A DNA stretch of 64,000 bases from Conchocele bisecta (GCA_029237695.1 CM055274.1:68376828-68440827), one strand, 5' to 3'. Shown: positions 26,401 through 40,931, counted from the first letter of the stretch. Translations and numbers: made by a program. Notes: generated from the letters alone by a model not told the origin.

Positions 26401-27778
26401 CATCCCGGGCCCTGTCCCTCCTGGTATCCCTCCACTTTGTATCTGTTCCAGTTTTACTCCAATCTGGTGGGTCGGCCCCAAGCTTGTTGACATCCCGGCC
26501 TGTCCTGGGTATCCCAACCTCCACTTGGTATCTGTTCCAGTTTTTACCTCAATCATGGTGACCCCATCCGTGTATCAGATCCCCAGCCCATCCTGGGTAC
26601 TCCCTCCACTTGTATCTGTTTCCAGTTTTACTCATCATGTTGTCCCAGCGGAGTGGAGATCCCTCTGGCCTCTTCCTGGTATCCCTCCACTTGAATCTGT
26701 TCCATGTTTTAACTCATCATGTGTCCCAGCTTGTTGACATCCCGGCCTTTTGTCCCTGGTATCCCTCCACTTGTAATCTGTTGCAGTTTTTACTCATCAT
26801 GGGTGTCCCGATCGTGTGGAGGATCCCCAGCCCTGGTCCTGGTATCCCTCCACCTTGTATCTGTTTCCAGTTTTACTCATCATGGTTTTTTTTTTTTTTT
26901 GTCCCCCCCCAGCGGTGGTTGAAATCCCTGGCATGTCCTGGTATCCCACCTCCACTTGTTATCTGTTCCAGTTTTTAACTCATTCATGGTGTCCCACGTG
27001 TGGGAAGATCCCCAGCCTGTCCCTGGTATCCCCAACCTTGTATCTGTTCCAGTTATAACTCATCATGGTGTCCCTCCTGCGAGTGAGATCCCTGGCCTGT
27101 CCTGGTAATCCCGTCCCACTTGTATGTGTTTCCAGTTTTTTTTAACCTCATCATTGGTGTCCCAGCGTGTACAGGTTCCCCAGCCCATTCCTGGTAATCC
27201 CTTCCATTTTGTATCTGTTTCCAGTTTTTACTCATCATGGTGTCCCCAAGCGTGTGGATCCATCCCCAGCCTGTCCCTGGTATCCCTCCTCCAACTTGTA
27301 TCTGTTCCAGTTTTACTCATCAATGGTGTCCGAGCGAGTAAGAGAATTCCCCGGCCTGTTCCCTGGTATCCCTCCACTTTGTAATCCTGTTCCAGTTTTA
27401 CATCATCATGGGTCCCAGCGTGTGGAAGATCCCTGGCCTATTCTGGTATCCCTCCACTTGTATCGTTTTCCAGTTTTTTAACTCATCATGGGTGGTCCCC
27501 CACCAGCGTGTGGTGATCCCCGGCCCTGTCCTGGTATCCCTCCACTTGTATGCTGTTGCAGTTTTACTCATCATGGTGTCCCAGCAGTAGTAAGATCCCC
27601 GGCCTTGTCCCTGGTATCCCTCCACATTGTTCTCTGGTTCCAGTTTTTACTCATGATGGTGTCCCAGTGGGTGTACAGGTCCCCCATCCCATTCCCTGGT
27701 TATCCTTCCATTTGTATCTGTTCCAGTTTTTACGTCATCATGGGTCCCAGCGTGTGAGATCCCCATCCCCATCGGCCT

Positions 27779-28180
27779 GTCCGTCGATTTGGAAAAGAAA
27801 AGTTAACCGCCTCATTGTTTAATCGCTCAGTTTATGTTTTAAATATGCCATATATGCATTTGTAAACAACATCCCGCATCATTTTTACAAAAGAAAGCCC
27901 ATGGTGCCCCACCCCCAGCTAACCCCAAAGTGCAAAGGCAAGGTCACTGAATTAAGAAATTATTTCCGTTTTGGAATTTTGAAAAGTTAACGCTCAATGA
28001 TTTATACTTTAAATATTCCAATAGATCGCATTTTGTAACAACATCCCGGCATCATTCTACAAAAGAAGCCCAATGCTCACTAAATCCCCAAGGTTTTTAA
28101 CTAACTCCATAAAATACTAGCAAACTGTGACTATCACACCGCCGCCAGGTGGAACCATTTTTGCTCCCGCGAGCTCTTGT
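27779..28180 (+). repeat. array spacer 4
   Basis: Most corrupted spacer copy, lengthened by many small insertions. CATATATGCATTTGTAA, CATCCCGCATCATT and GGCAAGGTCACTGAATTA are still recognisable. Confidence 0.8.
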
Positions 28181-31100
28181 ATACTCATCATGGGTGTCCC
28201 AGTGGCGTGGACGATCCCCACCCGGCCTTGTCCTGGTATCCCTACCACTTTGTATCTGTTCCAGTTTTACCTCATCATGGTTGTCTCAAGCGTGCTTAGA
28301 ATTCCCTGGCTTTATTCTGTATCCCTCCACTTGTATCTGTTCCTCGTTTTAACTCATCAGGTGGTCCCCAATTGTGGTGGAGATCCCTGGGCCTGTCCTG
28401 GTATCCCTCCACTTGTATCTGTTCCAAGTTTTACTCATCTTGGGTGGTCCCAGCGAGTTGGGGTTGAACCCTGTCCTGTCCTGGGTATCCACCTCCACTT
28501 GTATCGTTCCAGTTTTACTTCATCAGGTGTTCCCAGCGTGTACAGATCCCCGCCAGCCTGTCCTGGTATCCCCGTCCACTTGTATCTGTTCCAGTTTTAC
28601 TCATCATGGTGTCCCAGCGTTGGTGGAGATCCCTGGCCTGTCCCTGGTATACCCTCCACTTGTATCCTTTGTTCCAGTTTTAACCTCATCATGGCGGTGT
28701 CCCCAGCGTTGGTGGAGAATCCCCAGCCTGTCCCTCGGTATCCCTCCCACTTGGTATCTGTTCCAGTTTTTACTCATTATGGTGTCCCAGCGTGTGGAGA
28801 ATCCCCAATCCTGTCCTGGTATCCCTCCACTTGTATCTGTTTTCCAATTTTAACTCATCATGGTTGGTCCCCTCAGCGTGTGGAAGATCCCTGGCCTTGT
28901 CCCTGGTATCCCTCCACTGTATCTGGTTTCCAGTTTACATCATCATGTGTCCCAGCGTGTGGAGATCCTCGGCCCTGTACCCCTGGTATCCCTCCACCGT
29001 TTGATTTCATGGTTGCAGTTTTACCTCATCATGGTGTCCCAGCGTGTGGAGATCCCTGACCCTGTCCTGGTATCCCTCCACTTTGTAATCTGTTCAAAGT
29101 TTTATACTCATCATGGTGGTCCCCAGCGTGTGGAAGATCCCTGGCCTGTCCTGGTATCCCTCTACTTGTATCTTATTCCAAGTTTTACTCATCATGGTGT
29201 CCCACGTGGTGGAGATCCTCGGCCTGTCCTGGTATCCCCCTCCACTTGTATCTGTTTGTAAAGGAGTTTTACTCATCATGGTGTCCCAGCGTGGGTGGAG
29301 ATCCCTGACCTTGTCCCTGGTATCCCTCCACTTTGATCTTTGTATTTCAATGTTTTTACTCATCATGGTGTCCCAGCGTGTGGACGATCCCTGGCCTGTC
29401 CCTGGTATCCCGTCCACTTTGTATCTGTTTCCAGTTTTACTCCATCATCGGTGTCCCTCCCAGCGTGTGGAGATCCCTGGCCTTGTCCCTGGTATCCCCT
29501 CCTACTTGGTATCTGTTCCAGGGTTTTACTCATCATGGGGGTGTCCCAGCGTGTGGAGGAATCCCCAGCCTGTCCTGGTATCCCTCCACTTGTATCTGTT
29601 CCCAGTTTTACTCATCATGGGGTGACCCAGCTTGTTGACATCCCGGCCGTTGTCCTGGTATTCCCTCACTACTTGTATCTGGTTCCAGTTTTAACTCATC
29701 ATGGGTGTCCCCAGCTTGTTGAACATCCCGCCTTTGTCCCGTATCCCCCTCCACTTGTATCTGTTTCCTGTTTTACTCATCATGGTGTCCCCAGCGGTGT
29801 GGAGATCCCTGACCTGTCCTGGTAAATCCCATCCACTTGTATCATTGTTCCAGTTTTGAACCTCAATCATGGTGGTCCCAGCTTGATTGACATCCCGCCT
29901 GCCTTCCTGGTATCCCTCCCACTTGTATCATGTTCCAGTTTTACTCATCAGGGTTCCCAGCTTGTTGACATCCCCGGCCCTGTCCTGGTATCCCTCCACT
30001 TGTATCTTTTGGTTCCAGTTTTTAGCTCATCATGTGACCCAGCGTGTACACGAATCCCCAGTCCCAATCCTGGTAATCCCTCCACATTGTATCTGTTTCC
30101 AGTTTTACTCATCATGGTTGTCCCCAGCGGATGGTGATCCCTGGCCTCTCCTGGTATCCCTCCCACTTGAATCTGTTCCCAGTTTTTAATTACTCATCCA
30201 TGGTGTCCCAGCTTTTGTTGCACATCCCCGGCCTGTCCTGGTGGTAATCCCTCCACTTGTATCTAGTTTCCAGTTTTACTCATCAGGTGGTCCCCATCGT
30301 GTGGTAGATCCCCTCAGCCTGTCCCTGGTATCCCTCCACTTGTTATCTGTTCCAGTTTTACTCATCATGGGTCCCAGTCGTGGGTGAATCCTGGCATGTC
30401 CTGGTATCCCTCCACCTTGGTATCTGTTTCCCAGTTTTACTCATGCATTGGTGTACCCAGCGTGTGGAGATCCCCAGCCTGTCCTGGTAATCCCTCAACT
30501 TGTATCTGGTTCCAGTTTTACTCATCAGGTGGGTCCCAGCGAGTGGAGATCCCTGGCCTGTCCCTGGTATCCGTCCTCACTTGTTATGTTTGTTCCAGTT
30601 TTACTCATCATGGTGTCCCAGCGTGTACAGTCCCCAAGCCCATCCCTGGTATTTTCCTTCCATTTGTATCTGTTCCAGTTTTTACTCATCATGGTGTCCC
30701 AAGCGTGGTGGAGATCCCCCCAGCCTGTCCTGGTTATCCCTTCCCTCAACTTGTATCTGATTCCAGTTTTACTCATCATGGGTGTCCCGAGCGAGTAGAA
30801 GATCCCCGGCCTGTCCTGGTTATCCCTCCACTTTAATCTGGTTCCAAGTTTTACTCATCATGGTGTCCCAGCGTGGGTGGAGAATCCCCTTGGCCTATTC
30901 TGGTATCCCTCCACCTTGTATCTGTTTCCAGTTTTACTCATCATGGTGTCCGCCAGCGTGTGGTGATCCCCGGCCTGTCCTGGTATCCCTCCACTTGTAT
31001 CTGTTGCAGTTTTTACTCATCATGGTGTCCCAGCGAGTAAGATTCCCCGGCCTGTCCTGGGTATCCCTCCAACTTGTATCTTTGGTTTCCAGTTTTTACT

Positions 31101-31223
31101 CCATCATTGGTGGTCCCATGTTGTACAGGTCCCCCGTCCCATCCTGGTATCCTTTCCCATTTTGTATCTGTTCCAGTTTTTACTCATTCCATGGTGTCCC
31201 AGACGTGTGAAGATCCCCAGGCC

Positions 31224-31591
31224 GTTCCGTGTTTGGGAAAATAAGTTAACGCCTCATTTTATCGCTCAGTTTATTTTTGTTTTAATATGCCATATATGCA
31301 TTTGTAACAACAATCCCCCGCATCATTTTACAGAAAGCCCATTGGTTCCCGCCCGCTAACCCCAAAGGTCAAGGTCACTGAAATTAGAAATTTCCGTGTT
31401 TGGAAAAAGTTAAACGCTCCAGTTTAATACATTTAATTTTAGTCCATATATGCATTTTGTAACCAACATCCCCGCCATCATTCTACAGAAAGCCCATGCT
31501 CACTAATACCCGCAAGGCTTTTTACAAGCTCCATATAATACTATCAAACTGCGCCAGGTGGGACAATTTTGGCTCCGCGGAGTCTCTTTTG
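31224..31591 (+). repeat. array spacer 5
   Basis: Same spacer family. It marks the transition from the indel-rich part of the array to the cleaner part that follows. Confidence 0.85.
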
Positions 31592-33990
31592 TACTCATCA
31601 TGGTTATGGTGTCCCAGTGCGTGGAGATCCCCGGCCTGTCCTGGTATCCCTCCACTTGTATCTGTTCCAGTTTTACTCATCATGGTGTCTCAGCGTGTTG
31701 AGATCCCTGGCTTGTTCTGGTATCCCTCCACTTGTATCTGTTCCTGTTTTACTCATCATGGTGTCCCAATGTGTGGAGATCCCTGGCCTGTCCTGGTATC
31801 CCTCCACTTGTATCTGTTCCAGTTTTACTCATCTTGGTGTCCCAGCGAGTGGTGATCCCTGGCCTGTCCTGGTATCCCTCCACTTGTATCTGTTCCAGTT
31901 TTACTCATCATGGTGTCCCAGCGTGTACAGATCCCCAGCCTGTCCTGGTATCCCTCCACTTGTATCTGTTCCAGTTTTACTCATCATGGTGTCCCAGCGT
32001 GTGGAGATCCCTGGCCTGTCCCTGGTATCCCTCACTTTGTACTGTTCCAGTTTTACTCATCATGGTGTCCCAGCGTGTGGAGATCCCCAGCCTGTCCTGG
32101 TATCCCTCCACTTGTATCTGTTCCAGTTTTACTCATTATGGTGTCCCAGCGTGTGGAGATCCCCAGCCTGTCCTGGTATCCCTCAACTTGTATCTGTTCC
32201 AGTTTTACTCATCATTGTGTCCCAGCATGTGGAGATCCCTGGCCTGTCCTGGTATCCCTCCACTTGTATCTGTTCCAGTTTTACTCATCATGGTGTCCCA
32301 GCGAGTGGAGATCCCCAGCCCGTCCTGGTATCCCTCCACTTGTATCTGTTCCAGTTTTACTCATCATGGTGTCCCAGCATGTGGAGATCCCTGGCCTGTT
32401 CTGGTATCCGTCCACTTGTATCTGTTCCTGTTTTACTCATCATGGTGTCCCAGCGTGTACAGATCCCCAGCCTATCCTGGTATCCCTCCACTTGTATCTG
32501 TTCCAGTTTTGCTCCTCATGGTGTCCCAGCTTGTTGACATCCCGGCCTGTCCTGGTATCCCTCCACTTGTATCTGTTCCAGTTTTACTCATCATGGTGAC
32601 CCAGCGTGTACAGATCCCCAGCCCATCCTGGTATCCCTCCACTTGTATCTGTTCCAGTTTTACTCATCATGGTGTCCCAGCGAGTGGAGATCCCTGGCCT
32701 CTCCTGGTATCCCTCCACTTGTATCTGTTCCAGTTTTACTCATCATGGTGTCCCAGCTTGTTGACATCCCGGCCTGTCCTGGTATCCCTCCACTTGTATC
32801 TGTTCCAGTTTTACTCATCATGGTGTCCCATCGTGTGGAGATCCCCAACCTGTCCTGGTATCCCTCCACTTGTATCTGTTCCAGTTTTACTCATCATGGT
32901 GTCCCAGCGTGTGGAGATCCCTGGCCTGTCCTGGTATCCCTCCACTTGTATCTGTTCCAGATTTACTCATCATGGTGTCCCAGCGTGTGGAGATCCCTGG
33001 CCTGTCCTGGTATCCCTCCACTTGTATCTGTTCCAGATTTACTCATCATGGTGTCCCAGCGTGTGGAGATCCTCGGCCTGTCCTGGTATCCCTCCACTTG
33101 TATCTGTTGCAGTTTTACTCATCATTGTGTCCCAGCGTGTGGAGATCCCTGACCTGTCCTGGTATCCCTCCACTTGTATCTGTTCAAGTTTTACTCATCA
33201 TGGTGTCCCAGCGTGTGGAGATCCCTGGCCTGTCCTGGTATCCCTCTACTTGTATCTGTTCCAGTTTTACTCATCATGGTGTCCCAGCGTGTGGAGATCC
33301 TCGGCCTGTCCTGGTATCCCTCCACTTGTATCTGTTGCAGTTTTACTCATCATGGTGTCCCAGCGTGTGGAGATCCCTGACCTGTCCTGGTATCCCTCCA
33401 CTTGTATCTGTTCAAGTTTTACTCATCATGGTGTCCCAGCGTGTGGAGATCCCTGGCCTGTCCTGGTATCCCTCTACTTGTATCTGTTCCAGTTTTACTC
33501 ATCATGGTGTCCCAGCGTGAGATCCTCGGCCTGTCCTGGTATCCCTCCACTTGTATCTGTTGCAGTTTTACTCATCATGGTGTCCCAGCGTGTGGAGATC
33601 CCTGGCCTGTCCTGGTATCCCTCAACTTGTATCTGGTCCAGTGTTACTCATCATGGTGTCCCAGCGTATGGAGATCCCCGGCCTGTCCTGGTATCCCTCC
33701 ACTTGTATCTGTTACAGTTTTACTCATCATGGTGTCCCAGCGTATGGAGATCCCCAGCCTGTCCTGGTATCCCTCAACTTGTATCTGTTCCAGTTTTACT
33801 CATCATGGTGTCCCAGCGAGTGGAGACCCCTTTTTCTGTCCTGGTATGCCTCCACTTGTTTCTGTTCCAGTTTTACTCATCATGGTGTCCCAGCGAGTGG
33901 AGACCCCTTTTTCTGTCCTGGTATCCCTGCACTTGTATCTTTTCCAGTTTTACTCATCATGGTGTCCCAGCGTGTGGAGATCCCCGGCCT

Positions 33991-34346
33991 GTCCGTGTTT
34001 GGAAAAGTTAACGCTCAGTTTTATCGCTCAGTTTATGTTTTAATATGCCATATATGCATTTGTAACAACATCCCGCATCATTTTACAGAAAGCCCATGGT
34101 GCCCGCTAACCCCAAAGGTCAAGGTCACTGAATTAGAAATTTCCGTGTTTGGAAAAGTTAACGCTCAGTTTATACTTTAATATTCCATATATGCATTTGT
34201 AACAATAATATTCCATATATGCATTTGTAACAACATCCCGCATCATTCTACAGAAAGCCCATGCTCACTAACCCCAAGGTTTTTACAAGCTCCATATATA
34301 CTATCAAACTGCGCCAGGTGGGACATTTTGCTCCGCGGAGCTCTTG
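33991..34346 (+). repeat. array spacer 6
   Basis: Clean copy carrying a roughly 30-bp internal duplication (TAACAATAATATTCCATATA at about 34200) that is shared only with spacer 7. Confidence 0.9.
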
Positions 34347-36761
34347 TACTCATCATGGTGTCCCAGTGCGTGGAGATCCCCGGCCTGTCCTGGTATCCCT
34401 CCACTTGTATCTGTTCCAGTTTTACTCATCATGGTGTCTCAGCGTGTTGAGATCCCTGGCTTGTTCTGGTATCCCTCCACTTGTATCTGTTCCTGTTTTA
34501 CTCATCATGGTGTCCCAATGTGTGGAGATCCCTGGCCTGTCCTGGTATCCCTCCACTTGTATCTGTTCCAGTTTTACTCATCTTGGTGTCCCAGCGAGTG
34601 GTGATCCCTGGCCTGTCCTGGTATCCCTCCACTTGTATCTGTTCCAGTTTTACTCATCATGGTGTCCCAGCGTGTACAGATCCCCAGCCTGTCCTGGTAT
34701 CCCTCCACTTGTATCTGTTCCAGTTTTACTCATCATGGTGTCCCAGCGTGTGGAGATCCCTGGCCTGTCCTGGTATCCCTCCACTTGTATCTGTTCCAGT
34801 TTTACTCATCATGGTGTCCCAGCGTGTGGAGATCCCCAGCCTGTCCTGGTATCCCTCCACTTGTATCTGTTCCAGTTTTACTCATTATGGTGTCCCAGCG
34901 TGTGGAGATCCCCAGCCTGTCCTGGTATCCCTCAACTTGTATCTGTTCCAGTTTTACTCATCATTGTGTCCCAGCATGTGGAGATCCCTGGCCTGTCCTG
35001 GTATCCCTCCACTTGTATCTGTTCCAGTTTTACTCATCATGGTGTCCCAGCGAGTGGAGATCCCCAGCCCGTCCTGGTATCCCTCCACTTGTATCTGTTC
35101 CAGTTTTACTCATCATGGTGTCCCAGCATGTGGAGATCCCTGGCCTGTTCTGGTATCCGTCCACTTGTATCTGTTCCTGTTTTACTCATCATGGTGTCCC
35201 AGCGTGTACAGATCCCCAGCCTATCCTGGTATCCCTCCACTTGTATCTGTTCCAGTTTTGCTCCTCATGGTGTCCCAGCTTGTTGACATCCCGGCCTGTC
35301 CTGGTATCCCTCCACTTGTATCTGTTCCAGTTTTACTCATCATGGTGACCCAGCGTGTACAGATCCCCAGCCCATCCTGGTATCCCTCCACTTGTATCTG
35401 TTCCAGTTTTACTCATCATGGTGTCCCAGCGAGTGGAGATCCCTGGCCTCTCCTGGTATCCCTCCACTTGTATCTGTTCCAGTTTTACTCATCATGGTGT
35501 CCCAGCTTGTTGACATCCCGGCCCCTGTCCTGGTATCCTCACTTGTATCTGTTCCAGTTTTACTCATCATGGGTGTCCCATCGTGTGGAGATCCCCAACC
35601 TGTCCTGGTATCCCTCCACTTGTATCTGTTCCAGTTTTACTCATCATGGTGTCCCAGCGTGTGGAGATCCCTGGCCTGTCCTGGTATCCCTCCACTTGTA
35701 TCTGTTCCAGATTTACTCATCATGGTGTCCCAGCGTGTGGAGATCCCTGGCCTGTCCTGGTATCCCTCCACTTGTATCTGTTCCAGATTTACTCATCATG
35801 GTGTCCCAGCGTGTGGATGATCCTTGGCCTGTCCTGGTATCCCTCCACATCTTGTATCTGTTTGTTGCCCAGTTTTACTCATCATTGTGTCCCAGCGTGT
35901 GGAGATCCCTGACCTGTCCTGGTATCCCTCCACTTGTATCTGTTCAAGTTTTACTCATCATGGTGTCCCAGCGTGTGGAGATCCCTGGCCTGTCCTGGTA
36001 TCCCTCTACTTGTATCTGTTCCAGTTTTACTCATCATGGTGTCCCAGCGTGTGGAGATCCTCGGCCTGTCCTGGTATCCCTCCACTTGTATCTGTTGCAG
36101 TTTTATTCTACATCATGGTGTCCCAGGCGTGTGGAGATCCCTGGACCTCCGTCTGGTATCCCTCCACTTGTATCTGTTCAAGTTTTACTCATCATGGTGT
36201 CCCAGCGTGTGGAGATCCCTGGCCTGTCCTGGTATCCCTCTACTTGTATCTGTTCCAGTTTTACTCATCATGGTGTCCCAGCGTGTGGAGATCCTCGGCC
36301 TGTCCTGGTATCCCTCCACTTGTATCTTTGTTGCAGTTTTACTCATCATGGTGTCCCAGCGTGTGGAGATCCCTGGCCTGTCCTGGTATCCCTCAACTTG
36401 TATCTGGTCCAGTGTTACTCATCATGGTGTCCCAGCGTATGGAGATCCCCGGCCTGTCCTGGTATCCCTCCACTTGTATCTGTTACAGTTTTACTCATCA
36501 TGGTGTCCCAGCGTATGGAGATCCCCAGCCTGTCCTGGTATCCCTCAACTTGTATCTGTTCCAGTTTTACTCATCATGGTGTCCCAGCGAGTGGAGACCC
36601 CTTTTTCTGTCCTGGTATGCCTCCACTTGTTTCTGTTCCAGTTTTACTCATCATGGTGTCCCAGCGAGTGGAGACCCCTTTTTCTGTCCTGGTATCCCTG
36701 CACTTGTATCTTTTCCAGTTTTACTCATCATGGTGTCCCAGCGTGTGGAGATCCCCGGCCT

Positions 36762-37117
36762 GTCCGTGTTTGGAAAAGTTAACGCTCAGTTTTATCGCTC
36801 AGTTTATGTTTTAATATGCCATATATGCATTTGTAACAACATCCCGCATCATTTTACAGAAAGCCCATGGTGCCCGCTAACCCCAAAGGTCAAGGTCACT
36901 GAATTAGAAATTTCCGTGTTTGGAAAAGTTAACGCTCAGTTTATACTTTAATATTCCATATATGCATTTGTAACAATAATATTCCATATATGCATTTGTA
37001 ACAACATCCCGCATCATTCTACAGAAAGCCCATGCTCACTAACCCCAAGGTTTTTACAAGCTCCATATATACTATCAAACTGCGCCAGGTGGGACATTTT
37101 GCTCCGCGGAGCTCTTG
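36762..37117 (+). repeat. array spacer 7
   Basis: Essentially identical to spacer 6, including the same internal duplication. It lies 2771 bp downstream, which marks a recent tandem duplication of a whole block. Confidence 0.9.
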
Positions 37118-39562
37118 TACTCATCATGGTGTCCCAGTGCGTGGGGATCCCCGGCCTGTCCTGGTATCCCTCCACTTGTATCTGTTCCAGTTTTACTCAT
37201 CATGGTGTCTCAGCGTGTTGAGATCCCTGGCTTGTTCTGGTATCCCTCCACTTGTATCTGTTCCTGTTTTTTACTCATCATGGTGTCCCTAATGTGTGGA
37301 GATCCCTGGCCTGTCCTGGTATCCCTCCACTTGTATCTGTTCCAGTTTTACTCATCTTGGTGTCCCAGCGAGTGGTGATCCCTGGCCTGTCCTGGTATCC
37401 CTCCACTTGTATCTGTTCCAGTTTTACTCATCATGGTGTCCCAGCGTGTACAGATCCCCAGCCTGTCCTGGTATCCCTCCACTTGTATCTGTTCCAGTTT
37501 TACACCCTCATCATGGTGTCCCAGGTGTGGAGATCCCTGGCCTGTCCTGGTATCCCTCCACTTGTATCTGTTCCAGTTTTACTCATCATGGTGTCCCAGC
37601 GTGTGGAGATCCCCAGCCTGTCCTGGTATCCCTCCACTTGTATCTCGTTCAGTTTTACTCATTATGGTGTTCCCAGCGTGTGGAGATCCCCAGCCTGTCC
37701 TGGTATCCCTCAACTTGTATCTGTTCCAGTTTTACTCATCATTGTGTCCCAGCATGTAGGAGATCCCTGGCCTTGGGGCCTGGTTATCCCTCCACTTGTA
37801 TCTGTTCCAGTTTTACTCATCATGGTGTCCCAGCGAGTGGAGATCCCCAGCCCGTCCTGGTATCCCTCCACTTGTATCTGTTCCAGTTTTACTCATCATG
37901 GTGTCCCAGCATGTGGAGATCCCTGGCCTGTTCTGGTATCCCTCCACTTGTATCTGTTCCTGTTTTACTCATCATGGTGTCCCAGCGTGTACAGATCCCC
38001 AGCCTATCCTGGTATCCCTCCACTTGTATCTGTTCCAGTTTTGCTCCTCATGGTGTCCCAGCTTGTTGACATCCCGGCCTGTCCTGGTATCCCTCCACTT
38101 GTATCTGTTCCAGTTTTACTCATCATGGTGACCCAGCGTGTACAGATCCCCAGCCTATCCTGGTATCCCTCCACTTGTATCTGTTCCAGTTTTACTCATC
38201 ATGGTGTCCCAGCGAGTGGAGATCCCTGGCCTCTCCTGGTATCCCTCCACTTGTATCTGTTCCAGTTTTACTCATCATGGTGTCCCAGCTTGTTGACATC
38301 CCGGCCTGTCCTGGTATCCCTCCACTTGTATCTGTTCCAGTTTTACTCATCATGGTGTCCCATCGTGTGGAGATCCCCAGCCTGTCCTGGTATCCCTCCA
38401 CTTGTATCTGTTCCAGTTTTATTTTCATCATGGTGTCCCAGCTGTGGAGATCCCCTGCCTGTCCTGGTATCCCTCCACTTGTATCTGTCCAGATTTACTA
38501 TCATGGTGTCCCAGCTGAGATCCCTGCTGTCCTGGTATCCCTCCACTTGGTATGTTCCAGATTTACTCATCATGGTGTCCCAGCGTGTGGAGATCCTCGG
38601 CCTGTCCTGGTATCCCTCCACTTGTATCTGTTGCAGTTTTACTCATCATGGTGTCCCAGCGTGTGGAGATCCCTGACCTGTCCTGGTATCCCTCCACTTG
38701 TATCTGTTCAAGTTTTACTCATCATGGTGTCCCAGCGTGTGGAGATCCCTGGCCTGTCCTGGTATCCCTCTACTTGTATCTGTTCCAGTTTTACTCATCA
38801 TGGTGTCCCAGCGTGTGGAGATCCTCGGCCTGTCCTGGTATCCCTCCACTTGTATCTGTTGCAGTTTTACTCATCATGGTGTCCCAGCGTGTGGAGATCC
38901 CTGACCTGTCCTGGTATCCCTCCACTTGTATCTGTTCAAGTTTTACTCATCATGGTTTTGTTTGTCCCAGCGTGTGGGAGGATCCCTGGCCTGTCCTGGT
39001 ATCCCTCTACTTGTATCTGTTCCAGTTTTACTCATCATGGTGTCCCAGCGTGTGGAGATCCTCGGCCTGTCCTGGTATCCCTCCACTTGTATCTGTTGCA
39101 GTTTTACTCTCATGGTGTCCCAGCGTTGGTTGGAGATCCATGTTACCCTGTCTTGGTATCCCTCAACTGTGTATATTGGTCAGTTGTTTTACTCATCATG
39201 TTGCCTGTCCCAGCGTATGGAAGGATCCCCTTCCGCCTGTCTGGTATACTCACTTGGTATCTGTTTACAGTTTTACTCAAATTCCATGGTGGAATGTTAC
39301 CCAGCGTATGGTGATCCCCTGACTTTGTCCTGGTATCCCTCAACTTGTATCTGTTCCAGTTGTACCTCATCATGGTTGTCCCAGACAGCGAGTGGAGACC
39401 CCTTTTTTCTGTCTGGTATGCCTCCACTTGTTTCTGTTCCAGTTTTACTCATCATGGTGTCCCAGCGAGTGGAGACCCCTTTTTCTGTCCTGGTATCCCT
39501 GCACTTGTATCTGTTCCAGTTTTACTCATCATGGTGTCCCAGCGTGTGGAGATCCCCGGCCT

Positions 39563-39889
39563 GTCCGTGTTTGGAAAAGTTAACGCTCAGTTTTATCGCT
39601 CAGTTTATGTTTTAATATGCCATATATGCATTTGTAACAACATCCCGCATCATTTTACAGAAAGCCCATGGTGCCCGCTAACCCCAAAGGTCAAGGTCAC
39701 TGAATTAGAAATTTCGTGTTTGGAAAAGTTAACGCTCAGTTTATACTTTAATATTCCATATATGCATTTGTAACAACATCCCGCATCATTCTACAGAAAG
39801 CCCATGCTCACTAACCCCAAGGTTTTTACAAGCTCCATATATACTATCAAACTGCGCCAGGTGGGACATTTTGCTCCGCGGAGCTCTTG
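39563..39889 (+). repeat. array spacer 8
   Basis: Last spacer before exon A. It lacks the internal duplication of spacers 6 and 7 and is closest in form to spacer 1. Confidence 0.9.
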
Positions 39890-40931
39890 TACTCATCATG
39901 GTGTCCCAGTGCGTGGAGATCCCCGACCTGTCCTGGTATCCCTCCACTTGTATCTGTTCAAGTTTTACTCATCATGGTGTCCCAGCGAGTGGAGATCCCT
40001 GGCCTGTCCTGGTATCCCTCCACTTGTATCTGTTCCAGTTTTACTCATCATGGTGTCTCAGCGTGTTGAGATCCCTGGCTTGTTCTGGTATCCCTCCACT
40101 TGTATCTGTTCCTGTTTTACTCATCATGGTGTCCCAGTGTGTGGAGATCCCTGGCCTGTCCTGGTATCCCTCCACTTGTATCTGTTCCAGTTTTACTCAT
40201 CTTGGTGTCCCAGCGAGTGGTGATCCCTGGCCTGTCCTGGTATCCCTCCACTTGTATCTGTTCTAGTTTTACTCATCATGGTGTCCCAGCGTGTACAGAT
40301 CCCCAGCCTGTCCTGGTATCCCTCCACTTGTATCTGTTCCAGTTTTACTCATCATGGTGTCCCAGCGTGTGGAGATCCCTGGCCTGTCCTGGTATCCCTC
40401 CACTTGTATCTGTTCCAGTTTTACTCATCATGGTGTCCCAGCGTGTACAGGTCCCCAGCCCGTCCTGGTATCCTTCCATTTGTATCTGTTCCAGTTTTAC
40501 TCATCATGGTGTCCCAGCGTGTGGAGATCCCCAGCCTGTCCTGGTATCCCTCAACTTGTATCTGTTCCAGTTTTACTCATCATGGTGTCCGAGCGAGTAG
40601 AGATCCCCGGCCTGTCCTGGTATCCCTCCACTTGTATCTGTTCCAGTTTTACTCATCATGGTGTCCCAGCGTGTGGAGATCCCTGGCCTGTTCTGGTATC
40701 CCTCCACTTGTATCTGTTCCAGTTTTACTCATCATGGTGTCGCAGCGTGTGGTGATCCCCGGCCTGTCCTGGTATCCCTCCACTTGTATCTGTTCCAGTT
40801 TTACTCATCATGGTGTCCCAGCGAGTAGAGATCCCCGGCCTGTCCTGGTATCCCTCCACTTGTATCTGTTCCAGTTTTACTCATCATGGTGTCCCAGCGT
40901 GTACAGGTCCCCAGCCCATCCTGGTATCCTT

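Noticed and set aside
34481..36814. Open reading frames of up to 777 codons through the 76-bp array
   Set aside because: The unit is stop-free in all three forward frames and often also in reverse, so long frames arise by periodicity. They start and stop wherever an indel or spacer occurs, and the encoded sequence is the same cyclic string in every frame.
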